A DNA stretch of 64,000 nucleotides from Burhinus oedicnemus (taxonomy: Eukaryota > Chordata > Aves > Charadriiformes > Burhinidae): the NCBI GenBank assembly GCA_008921705.1, contig VFFE01007035.1, positions 124,509 through 188,508 of the forward strand, written 5' to 3'. The notes below the pieces were generated by a model. It had not been told where the DNA came from. It made no database searches and saw nothing but the letters and a program-made list of their open reading frames with translations. Position numbers and translations under genes: made by a program. Shown here piece after piece: positions 1 through 11,700 of the stretch. Each line of letters starts with the position of its first letter. Positions within the stretch are counted from its first letter, which is position 1.

Positions 1-3000
1 GACCTTTCCTGGGACAGCTGCAAGCCAGAAGTGGGTTCAGTGGGAGTGGGACTGTTTGGATGGGCATTTTTATAACTTTCACTTTTTGTTGCGTTTATGT
101 GATATTTCCACTGAAGTTAAGCCAAACCTGACCTCCAAACACAGTTTTTACAAACAGTATTTGCTCCTCCTGTAGACAGGTGTAATATCTGGTGAACATG
201 AGTGGGTTTTGGGCTATCTGATAGTGCAAGAAACCTTTCCTGGCATCGTTACATGGGCTACTGATGAAGTGGGTGCAGAAGACAAGATAAACTGTGCTAT
301 TCCTCCAAAGAGTGGGAAAGAGAGGTGCCAGGACCTCGGCACTCATCGGCTGGGTTGACACCTATGGGAAATAACACTATCCCCGAACCAGAGCTGTGCA
401 AGAGGCTCCAGTTCAGTTCAATAGAAGGATGTCAGGGATTGTTTCCTTTCTAACCCATGCTTTGTCCCCCTCATAAACAAATATTTGTCGGGAGTTAAGT
501 ACATTTGATCTGAAATGTCTGTAAATGTCAAATAAATTCTTATCATAGTTATTTCCTCCTCCAAAATTGGGTCTTTTGGATTCCCCCCTCCCTTCTTTTT
601 CTTTTTTTCTTTTTCTTTTTCTTTTATTCTTACAGTAAAAAACTTTGCTTCTTTGTCAACTGTCAATTGCTTAAAAAATGCAAGTGTAAGCACAAAATTT
701 TCAGTAACTGCAAAAATTGTTGATCAGTCAACAGTTTTCACAGAGGAAGGATCTATGCTTTTCCATAAGGCTGTCATATTTATATTGACAAGGGTTCTGT
801 AAGGTCTTTCCATGAACATTTGTATCTATCTGTGCCTACAATCAACAGATTGCTTGCCAGAAATTAAAGAAAATGACCAATCTAGCTAAGCTGCCATCTC
901 ATGTTTGTTGTCCTATTGTCCAATATTTATCAAACCATATAAAGCTTCAGTATTGTTTTAGGAGCTGAGCACAGGGTATCTCCTTGGGCACCGGGCTGTT
1001 AGGTGCCACGACATTTCTTGGTTTAGTTCCTCCAGATCACCTGAGCAAGAGTACCTCAGCTGTGCCAAATTTGGGCTACTCCACCCCAGCAAGATGGGCT
1101 AAACCCATCCCTGGTCCCACGCTGTGTTTGCACAAGACGGATGAAGATCATGCATGGAGATGGGACTGGGACCCAACTCCCAGGTTTGCTGTCAGTGTTG
1201 ACGTGCTGTTGGTGTTTTCTCATTGTTGGAAAACCACTGGTGTTCCTGATGCTTTAACTTTGGAGCGCCATAATTTGGGATTTTAGGGAAAGCCTCTGAA
1301 TAGATCAGTTCTTGAACACCAAGGAGGATAACATCACTCATACCCATCATTCTGCTATTGCATAAAAGTGCTCCCGGCCAAGGGCTAGATTAAGCTCATC
1401 TATTTGAGTTAACAAAGAGAAGGTTAAATGGTGACTTGATTTTCATCTATAAATACCTTCCCAGGAAGCAGAGTTCTGGTAGCAGACAGCTTTTTAATCT
1501 ACAGACAAAAGCTGAACAAAGCCCAATGGCTAGAAGAGGAAACAAATTGATTTAGAGCAGAAATGAGGGACAGACTTTTAGGAGGGAGGAGGATTAACCA
1601 TTAAAGAATGTTTCCAAAAGAGGTTGGATACTCTGCCTTTCCCTTCTTGATGGCACAGCTTTTCTGTTTGCCCAGACCCATACCACGAGAATCCTGGAAA
1701 AACAGGTTGGAACAGGACTTTGTGGAAGAACGAAACCATTTTTGAACTGCTCTTAGGACGTCCTTCCACATCATATCTCTGTTCACCCCAGCTCATCTTT
1801 CCACTTGTGCCTCCTTCCCTACAGATCACCCCATTGCCCAAAATTGTGCTCAGAGAGGCTGGACATGACAACTGAGCTGCCAGATTCAGATTGCTGTTAT
1901 TCCTTAATTTTTCACATCAGAAACGCACCTTTGATTTTAGGTTTTCAAATAATTTTATTATAGTGGAACTTATTAAAAACATTAATAAGAAAAAGGTTAC
2001 ATTTGTAAAAATAGCATGTAAAATATAAAATTTCAAGGAACAAAAAAGAAGAAATCAGAAAATATTTGTAGTTTGAACCAATACTGGAGATCAGAAATTT
2101 TTACTTTAATTTATTTTTTATTTAAACATTCTGGGGAAGCTTCAAATTTGGATGAAAAAAGAGGTAGGGGTGAAAAGCAACTTTTGTAATTTCACTTCTG
2201 GGGGCTTTCCCATAATATGCAATAAATTGGAGAATAAAAGAGAGATGAAAGAAAGTCAGCCCACCAAACTCTGTAACTAGTTTTAGGCTTCAAAATAAAA
2301 TCAAACTCAGAGTATTTGGTAGCTTGTGTTAAGGCGTTTTTTATTGGTGGTGCTGTGAACCTTACTCCGTTTGGCTAATGAATTTCTAGTTAGGGAAGGT
2401 CTGGTTTTAACTTACCTAAAATCATCTCATAAACAAGGTGAGGAGATGAAGACAATAAATTTAAAAACAAGAAAAGATTTAGTTAGGACACCTAATTAGG
2501 ATTTCTAATCAGGAGTCATCAAGACCTATAATTAGCAGGGTTGTTCAGACTCATTGCTTTCTCTTTAATGGCCATAGGACATCCAAATGGTTTTAAATTA
2601 TGTACCATGGGCTCCTAATCAGTTTATTGAACATCATAAATTGTTAAAAGGAGTTAATAGCTTGTGTTTCTTGATAGAAAGTGCTAATACTCGAGGCAGA
2701 GAACTCATCAAATGAACCTCGTTAGAGAGGGGAGGAGGGAGATTGCGTCTCAGTGTCTCATTTTGTTTTAGTAATTAGCTTTTACTGGATTATCCGATCC
2801 AAATCTTTATTCAGTTTACTCTGTCAAATCTAGTTTGCATTTTAAATGGAAAATTGACACGGGGAACAATTTGTCTCCTGACTGGGTTAATGGGTCCAGC
2901 TGGTCGGAGGCACTGGTGAAGAGTGGGGGTGATTGCGAGAGCCCAGCGGGGGGTACCAGCCGGGGGGTCTTCCCCAACGGTTGATGTCCTCCAGCTTTCG

Positions 3001-3671
3001 CCCTCGGCATGGGGCACCCTGCGTACGGACGGCCATCAGAGGAACACATCCCCCGCTGCAGCTCCGATCCCAGTCCGGCTTCTGCCCCGGCAGCCGAAGA
3101 GCAGCCGCTTGTGAAATTGCCGCGATCCGGTCCTGGCTTGCCCCTGAGAGCAGCCAGGGACCGATGGCACAGGGAGCATGCCGGTGTAAAGTCATCATCT
3201 GGGAGCAGGTCAGCTGTTTCTGAGCAGGTTTTTATCTCCCACAGTGGCTGGTACAAGCTGCTTTAGCACAAGTTGTAAGAATGCTCCTGATGGACAATTA
3301 GAAAAAATTTTTCCTACAGGGAGAGCATTTCCTAAATTAACAAAAGGTCCCTGGTGTGAAGTGAGTCTGTGGGTATTAACACCCACCTTATCTGCTGTGA
3401 CAAGATGCGTTAACATGCAGAAATCCCTGCTGTTTTACTGGCTGCATTTGTGGCATCTGTCCATGTGGTTTTGGCTAACACAAGATTTAAAGATTCAGTG
3501 CAAAACATTAACTGCGGAAAACGCTCAGTGTAAGGGTGCTGCTGTGAGTCCAGCCCAGTTGATTCAGCACCAAGGTATGGTTCTTCCCTAGAGTGCAATG
3601 AAAAGAGCTGAGCAGAAGCTCCAGATAACAAAGCAGTCTCCCACTGCCACCCCATTGCATGGTCCATCACA
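1..3671. other. Non-coding stretch left of first CR1
   Basis: I see no supportable exon here. The open frames are short, overlap one another on both strands and show no recognisable domain. The stretch is mostly AT-rich, especially 1900-2700, which is full of TAATTA-like and poly-A/T segments. It includes a 45-nt pyrimidine run near 581-625 and a small GC-rich, CpG-containing patch at about 2885-3145. Nothing links that patch to a transcript. Confidence 0.6.
581..625. repeat. Pyrimidine tract, (CTTTTT)n-like
   Basis: This is an uninterrupted run of 45 pyrimidines on the plus strand. It begins C-rich and becomes an imperfect CTTTTT repeat. It is simple sequence, not coding; the Lys/Glu-rich frame on the opposite strand is an artefact of it. 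Confidence 0.85.
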
Positions 3672-4052
3672 TAGAATCATGGAATCATAGAATCACCTAG
3701 ATTGGAAGAGACCTTTAAGATCATCGAGTCCAACCATAAACCTAACACTGCCAAAACCACCACTAAACCATGTCTCTCAGCACCACATCTACCCATCTTT
3801 TCAATACCTCCAGGGATGGTGATTCCACCACTTCCCTGGGCAGCCTGTTCCAATGCTTGATAACCCTTTTGGTGAAGAAATTTTTGCTAATATCCAAGCT
3901 AAACCTCCCCTGGTGCAACTTAAGGCCGTTTCCTCTTGTCTTATCACTTGTTACTTGGGAGAAGAGATTGACCCCCACCTCTCTACAACCTCCTTTCAGG
4001 TAGCTGTAGAGAGCGATAAGGTCTTCCCTCAGCTTCCTTTTCTCCAGACTAC
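3672..4052 (-). mobile_element. CR1 LINE 3' fragment (minus strand)
   Basis: The left edge carries the tandem AGAATCAT / AGAATCA octamers that are the reverse complement of a CR1 3' terminus, followed by the usual GGAAGAGACC and GAGTCCAACC blocks. On the minus strand, 3763-3978 encodes a 71-residue open stretch resembling the C-terminal end of CR1 ORF2 (reverse transcriptase protein), including [15 protein letters not shown]. The copy is 5'-truncated, as most CR1 insertions are, and ends near CTCCAGACT. The open frame suggests little decay since insertion, but a fragment of this size cannot move by itself. The right boundary is good to about 20 bp. Confidence 0.93.
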
Positions 4053-5639
4053 CTAGTAGTGGCTCCAGCTATTACCTTGTTGAACAAAAGCTAGAGGGAC
4101 AACCACAACATATTTCAGTTTTCAGGGGTCCACTCCTAGGACTCTGATGGGTTTTGCTTTTATTTTTTAATCTTTGCGTGACTGTGGCATATCAGAAACT
4201 AGTGATTGACCTCCCATAGCTGAGTGTGTATGACAAGGTGGTTGATGCTGGGATGACCAAGGTATGTTGGTGTTGGAGACTTGTAGCTCTGCAGGTCCTG
4301 CACTGAAGATTTTCTTTATAATTGGTTGCATGTCAGGAAAAGGCCAAGCTTTGAGGTAAAAGCACAAAAATCATTTATCCTTCCAAAAATCTGGGATGGA
4401 TGGCACCTTGCACATTTCCGTGCAAATGCTGCCAGCTTCCCTGCATTACAGGATTGTCCCAGCCCATCTGGGACATCTGGTTGCTGAGGGTTTTATGACC
4501 CCTGTGACAGGTGCTGGTATTCATCACTCTGGAGCAAGTTCTTGTCTTCTTTATCCCTGTTTATGTCCACAGTGCGCACTGAAATATTGTGGGAGCAAAT
4601 CAGACCCAAGATAAGCATTGCTCAGAAAAAAAGTGAGAATTGGGTTTCCACGTAGGGCGACGTATAGCCAGGTGCCAAAATTATTCCAGGGATGCAGTGC
4701 AAATTAATTGAGTTTACCTCCCCCGACTGGTAATGTTATTAATCACTTGTACTGGACAGGTCTGCAGCTGGAGGAATGAGGTCCTGTGACTCCAGCTGAG
4801 CAACGAGGTGCCCAAAGCTCCCGGTCCTGACCTGAATGGGGGTCCTCTCAGTGCTGCTTGACTCAGCAGTGGCTGCCTCGGGAGCTGGTGTCTCAGCCCT
4901 GGCGAGGACTCAGTGACATACCCAAAGTCACCTGGGGAAATCTCTGGCAGAGCAGGGACCCGCAGCTTGTTGGTCTCATAATGCCACCTTCTCCCACTGT
5001 GATCCCGACTTCAGGAGAGTGGCTCGGCAGCATCACGCAGGAGAGATGTCCCTGGTTCAAACACCGCGTCCCCTGCTGGCTTTAGGGAAGGGTACAGAGA
5101 CACCTGAGAATGAGATTACCAAAAATATCATGTCTCTTGAAAGCCTCTCTGAACCCATGCAACAAGACAAAAGAGATTCATCCCCTTCTTCCTACTTGGG
5201 AAGAGGGGTCGGGAAAGTGAGTCTTTCCATGCTAATGTCACACAATTACCTCTTAACTGCCAAAACAAATGGCAGAAATGGGGAAAGTGACACCAAATCA
5301 AAAATGTCACAGGTGATCGATTCATGTCATCTACCGTTGCCGCAGCCGAGGCTGGCGAGAGAGACACAGTGATAACACAACACTAATATTATATTACAGC
5401 CTTCACGGCGCCGAATGCCAAGTGATGAATATGTGTCACTTTATGTGTCGCTCACTCTCCGGGCCTGGGCGGGCGAGCATGGAAAATGGAGTGTTCAGGA
5501 TTAATGATATCGAAAATGATAGAGAGGAGATTGAAAATTCCTTCCTTCCTGAACCATGCAGATTGAAATGTACCTCAGAGCTATCTCTTGCTGCCCTCCT
5601 CCTCCGCCCACTTTTTAAAGGTCTTTTCCACAGCATTTT
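4053..5639. other. Non-coding stretch
   Basis: No exon is supported. Open frames up to 117 codons occur on both strands with no domain. The last part (5370-5620) differs in texture and is listed separately as a possible regulatory element. Confidence 0.55.
5370..5620. promoter_or_regulatory. Candidate conserved non-coding element
   Basis: This repeat-free block mixes AT-rich homeodomain-like cores (AATATTATATTACAG, GGATTAATGATATCG) with CpG-containing words (CACGGCGCCGAATG) and is bounded on the right by a long purine tract. Its texture resembles conserved developmental enhancers. No alignment was possible, so conservation is inferred from composition only. Confidence 0.25.
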
Positions 5640-5793
5640 GAAGAAGAAAAAAGGAAAAGAAAAAAGAAAAGAGAAGAGAAGAAAAGAAAAAAAAGAGAAG
5701 AGAAGAGAAGAGAAGAGAAGAGAAGAGAAGAGAAGAGAAGAGAAGAGAAGAGAAGAGAAGAGAAGAGAAGAGAAGAGAAGAGAAGAGAGAAAA
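5640..5793. repeat. 154-nt homopurine tract with (AGAAG)n microsatellite
   Basis: Every plus-strand base here is A or G. The left part is irregular A/G sequence. From about 5696 to 5787 it is a pure AGAAG pentamer repeated about 18 times, with mirror symmetry within and between units. Long mirror-symmetric homopurine runs can form intramolecular triplex DNA and are prone to length change. The Lys/Arg/Glu open frame through it, and its Ser/Leu/Phe partner on the other strand, are artefacts of the repeat. Confidence 0.95.
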
Positions 5794-8700
5794 CTTTGTA
5801 GTGTTTTACTTTGAAATTACTTCCTCTGCTCCTCATGCTTTGATTTACGATGAAGGTTCTCATCTTCAGGTGTATGTCTGTTCTCACACAGACAGCTACA
5901 GTACAGTATATGTCCATGATTTTAATCCAGGACCACCACTTCTCGGCTGAAAACCTGCCATGGCCAGAAGGTTGTAGCTGGATGGAGGTCAGTGAGTGAT
6001 GTGTTATGATTAACAAGTGATCTTACTGAGAGCTCTCAATAAAACCAGAGCATTTTAATGCTCATAACTTCTGGTTTGCAGCCTTCAGAAAATTCAGTTA
6101 AAAATTAGAGCCCCACAGTGCCGATAATTTTCCACATCTAATTAGAAGAACTGATAACAGAGAAGATGGATCACAGCTTTAGGGATAAAGTGACCTGGCC
6201 AATGTCACAGGCAGAGCTGATCTGATACATGGCTCCTCCATTCATATTCACACACAACTTATGCATGAATGCTGCAAGATCACCCATTCCCAGGGGCCCA
6301 TAAACTGCAGACACTTTGGGGAGGCTGGAGAAGGTTGCAGATGTGAGTTTATGTAGCTGCAGGACTAGCCCCTGCCAGCCCACGGAGAGATGGTTTTGTG
6401 CAGACTCCCTGCTTCTCCTGGTCTCTGGCTGAACGCTGGTTCTGTGAGCTCCAAGGCCATCCTGCAGCACCTGGAGTTGTTGACTGAGGTGTTTTCTAGA
6501 CTTGGTCAGGACCCAGTGAGGTGGGGAGCCTGGAGGGAGTGTAACCAGGGACAGGTCACCCTCTGTGTCTGATGGTGGGTGCTTGTGACCATCTTGCTTT
6601 TGAGGGGTAAGGTTACCTCCTCACGGCTGTAGGCACACTAGTCCTGGAGCTTCGGTTTGAGTTTGTCCTGGGTTTTGGCAAGGGTGCCTCAGAGCTTTGA
6701 CAGACAAAGCAAAGGAAGGAAAGAAAGTTTTTGATGCCTTTTTTCTAGACTTTCTCCTTTACCATTTTTTTACCTCCCTGTTACTTAATTGGGTCACCTC
6801 CCCAGGTGGGGCGAGGGCTTATTCTTTCCTTCCAGCTACAGTGGAAACCGTCTACTGCCTTGCTGTGCCCTCACCTGATATTACACACACTGCTTTTCCA
6901 GCAGAGCTTGGAGCTTTTTGTCTTTGAGGCATGGTTAATGGGGACAGAGCCTGTTTTGTTAAGCAACCAACGCAGCATAATGGAACAGCCTTTTTTTTTT
7001 TTTATACTTTCTTTCTTCTTAACCCATTAGGACTCCTGAGAAAAGTGTTTCGCACAGAAAAGAGAGTGAGATCAAATCACAGGAAGTCAAAATGGGTTGC
7101 AAAATTTGTTTGAACGTCATGTGAAAAAAAAGTGCTGGGATGGCTTCCTCACACTGACTACCAAATACGTGCCTGACTTTATTAGCCTCTACTGAAGAAT
7201 GAGCACTAATAGTGAACGATCTTAAGGACTCACAGCCGTTAGTTTCATATGGCAATAGGCTGAGACTGGAGGAAGAAACCCTGAATCAACTAAGAGTGCC
7301 TAATTAATTGGATTATAATTACATTTGGAAAGCTAAAAGGTAATAGATCTGTTTGAATTACGATCATCACAGGCTCTTCAGGGACAGACTGTGCAGTGTG
7401 AAGCACTTGTACGTGATCACCAGAGACACGAAGAATTAAATGACTACAAATATTTTAAATAAGAGCACCTGTTCACTAGTGGGAATATTGGCTGCCAGCT
7501 CGGCTGGCATGAACAAGTTTGCTTTGAGATTGCAGTCACTGACCTGTTGTATTGCTATTTTTTTAAAGGATACCTGAGCCAAAAATATTACCTTTGGCGT
7601 GATCCATTGCTGGAAGGATTGAGCCCCAAAGGAAAATGAGGGCCTGGAGATTAAGATTACGTGTGGCTGATGCTTTCCTAAATTGTAACTCAAAGGGGCC
7701 ACACACCATCATCGGACACGTATTTCTGTCTCTCTTTCCTGACTCTTTTATCTCTCTTTACTGTCCCTGTGAGCATGAAGTGCTGACTTCCCCAGCCTTG
7801 AGTATACTTTTTTTGGCACAAACTCTTGTGACAAAAAAAAATAAAGGAAAACGGAAGAGAAAGAAAAGAGGCGTTTCAGAGATACAGAGCATTAACAAAA
7901 AGCTTTAGACTTCCAGCATAGAGTAACAGGGCGGTGGAAGTATTCGATCAGAGCCATAAATCTAATGAGATGGTAATGATATGCAAATTAACAGCACCAT
8001 GAGCCAAATGGGTAAAGTTTCTTTATGGAGCATATTAAGAGGCATTTTGCCTAAGTGGAATGGTTGGGTGAACAATAAATACGGAGCCACAATCTGCAAG
8101 TACTGGTTGACAACAGCAATAACATAAATAAAACAGATGAAGACAAGTATTATTCCTCCATTTAAAAGGACAGATGCTGCAAATGAAACTGTACTTCCCT
8201 CCTACAGAGGGAAACTGCAGCTATGCAGCCATATCAGGGATTTTTGATTGCTCTTGTTCAAATTAATACTCACAGGAAACTTCTTGAAAATACAGTTTTG
8301 AACCAGCCTTTATATATTCAGGGATAGACAAGAAAATGTGAAACCTCAGGCCAAATTGTTTCCTAGTGTAAATTAGGTAACCCCCATTAGCTCTACCAGT
8401 TTATGTTAGCTTTGGATCTGGATCCCAAACTGTACCTGCCAGCATCCGACTGTTGATAAATATTGAGTGGTCTCACTATGACATTTTAATTATAGCATTA
8501 TGGATTTCAGGAGGAGGGGGAGCAAAAGAAGAGAAAGCATTTATTTTTGGCTTTAAGCTTAAAGGAAGAAAAAAAAAAAAACAAAGGAAGAAAATAACAG
8601 CCTCCCAGATCCCACAGGGATTTAGTGGAGATTAGCTAAATCTCAGTTCTTATCATTTTCGAGGGCCCTATCCAACCTTATTTTAACTTACTTGCCATGG

Positions 8701-11700
8701 GCACCTACTCTGCAATTTTCACGTGGGATAGCCTGAGATCTCCTTGTGTTGTCACCTGCCACACTAATGACATGTCTTTTGCTCAAGCATCTGGAGGCCT
8801 CTTTGCGCTTGGCGGTTGGACAGACTTGTATTTGCATCTTGCTCTGAAGACCAGACTCATCCTCCATCAGTATGGCAAACCCTAAAGTCTGCAGCAAACA
8901 GCTTCTTCATCTGGAGCTGCAGAGTGATCTGGAGGGAGGAGAGCTGAGCTGGGACCCAAATGTGTCCCTTTGGCCTAAATGAATTGGGCACCGACTGAGG
9001 TAAAAGTACTGCAGTCCATCAGTGGTCACCCCAAGATCAGCTATGCCCATGCCTCGCTGGGCTGGTGGTGTGGGTGGAAAGCAAGTATCAGGTCTCACGC
9101 TCACTGTCCATCTGAATGTGGGAACACAGCCACAGACAGACCTTGTGGTCCTTCCAAGCTGAATAAGCAGCGGGGGTCAAGGGCAGGGATGTGGCTGCCC
9201 TACAAATGCAATACAGGGAGAGATGAGAAGGATGAATCCAGCACAAAGGGGAGACGCTGAAAAGTTAAGCACTGTAATGCTCAAGTCCAGTATCTCATTG
9301 GTGTCAGTGTTCCTCTCAAAGGCCAGATCACAGCAGCCCTAAGCTCAGCCTGGGCTCTGGGGCTCCTCTCTTCATCCCAGAAGCCTGTTGAGAAGACCAA
9401 CACCTGCTCCTTTTGTGCCAAAAGTGGTGACGGTGAAGCCATGAATGTACATGGCAGAGGAACTCACACTTTTGATGGTTACATCATGCCTTCATGAGAC
9501 TGGAGAACTCACGGGAAATAGAATCATTAGAATCAAAAATGGTATTTCACGTATTTCAGGAAGGATTAGGAGTGGAGAACGAGGAGTGGAGAATGTGGAG
9601 TGAAGGAGGAACAGGAGCATGACTCTCTAGCCTGGTTGTTAGACCACCTTCCTGGGAGAGGTCAGAAGATGCTTTTTTGCCATTCCCTGAACATCCTATA
9701 AATGTCACATGAATTATGTTGTCTTCCCTACTCCCCACAGGACTAGAGTCCAGAGCCTGGTAGAGTGTCCTGTTGATTTTCATGTGTTCATACAATAGGC
9801 CTCTATTCTTTAGTCTCATCTCTCTAAGAACTTTGGATTTAACCTTGGCATAGTCACAAACAAACCCAGAAATTAGCCTACTGCCTGGAGGTGAACATCC
9901 ATCCACCTGACAAGGAGGAAAACCAACTCAGTAAGCAGTGCAACCCACCAGCAGGCAAGAGGCTTGGCTGGAGGGGGAGGTGGAGCTGGTGTCACTGCCA
10001 GCCACTACATCATCTCAGAGGCTCTTTATTTGAGCCAGATCCCTGCCTCTGGTTGGGGTTGGTTTGGTCACTCTCAAAGCCATGACCTTGCTTCAAGGCT
10101 GTGAAAGTGGAAAGCTTCCTTGTGAGACTTCCCTGTTAGTACAACCCTGGCTACTACTTCATGCTCTTCCTCCCCACCCTTGGCTCCATCTATTCCCTGT
10201 GGAAAGCACACAATTCAGGAAGCACTTGAAACACAGTCTGAGATTCTCCATAGCTGGCAAGACTGCAATAGAACAAAAAAGGCTGGGAGATGACTCACTA
10301 GTTTGGGTCCACAGGGTGGGGGGAAGAGTCATGAATGCTTGAATTTGTTGCATCCATCCATTGCCCTCTGTCTACTTTTACCTAAGGGGATGTATCTCAT
10401 TTTTCCCTATGGTAGGTATCTCTCAGAAGGCCTTTTTCATGAAGTGGACAAATAAGCCTAATATCAGATTTACCCATACCAACACCATCTACATCTGTAG
10501 CTCTTTATTTGGCCATACTTCAATGAGATGTGTAATGCAAATGTGCTGCTGAGAAACACAATCCCAGTCTGCCCCACTACACTGATCTCAAGGGACATCT
10601 ATGACAGGCTCTTGGGTGTCTGCTGGCCAGCTGGAAAACCTGCCCACAATCTATTGGGCACTTCAACAAAGATACTCACAGTGTCACTGGGATGTCAGAC
10701 CCCACCTAACTCGTTGTAGACCATCCTATTAGCTGTTTGTCTCTCAGTGGGAATCACTGTGTCTGCTGAACTCCTACTGCTGGCTAAGACAAGTCAAATT
10801 CTGTATGTTCCTGAGTATAACAAATGCTGCCTAATGTACAGTTTTTTCAAACCTTCCTTCATCTGCCTGTCTAAGCGTTTCACCAAAGCCTCCAAGACCT
10901 GGAGTGAATGCATCTCTCAATGCAAAATCTTGGCATTTTACCTGTGATTTGGACTGTTCTGTGCAGCCAAGAAAGACAAGAAGACTGAAGTGTTTGAGAA
11001 ATGTGGTTCAACAGATTGCACGTCAATCTAGGAGTTAAGCAACCTGGTTTGTGCTTCTCAGTGTGATTTCTTTGTAAAGCCCTTTCAGATCTATGGACGA
11101 AAAATAAGATTCATAGAAGCTAAAGCCAGAGTGTTATAGCAGGGTAAATGTGGGTGCATGGCATTTCCCCTTCAGAGCTTACTAATAAAATAGCCACCTC
11201 TGTCCATGGTCAAGTTTAATATCTAACAAAATCCATTCTGTTCACCTCTATTTCACAATCTGGACTGCCCTGTCAATTATTAGCATTGTGCTCAATGGAG
11301 CTGCCACACAGCTCATTTTTGCGGTTACTAGCTTACTAAATAAATGTGTCACACTAAACATCATGACTTCTAAGGGAGTTCGAAAATAAGCGGAGAAGCT
11401 AATAGGTGCAGAACTGCATTAAAGATACCAACCTCCTCCCTTACAGACTGCAAAGCTGGTTGTTCTGTGAGTGACAGAAGGGATGGATTCTCCTCCTCTT
11501 CTTCTTCCCATCCAAATGTTGGGATCCCCCCCTACCCCTACAGTCCCTGTGTCTCTGATGGTAGCCCCAAATCCTTTGTGTGCTGGCCCAGCACATGGCT
11601 GCATGTTGCTAATGGGTTATTGAGGAGATGCGCGTGGCTTCGCCTGTAGGATGCTGCATCCCGGCTGCTGAAAAGGATGCTGAGCAGAGCAGCTGAGAGC

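Noticed and set aside
5422..6016. Lys/Arg/Glu-rich and Ser/Leu/Phe-rich open frames around 5.6-5.8 kb
   Set aside because: Both are translations of the purine microsatellite.
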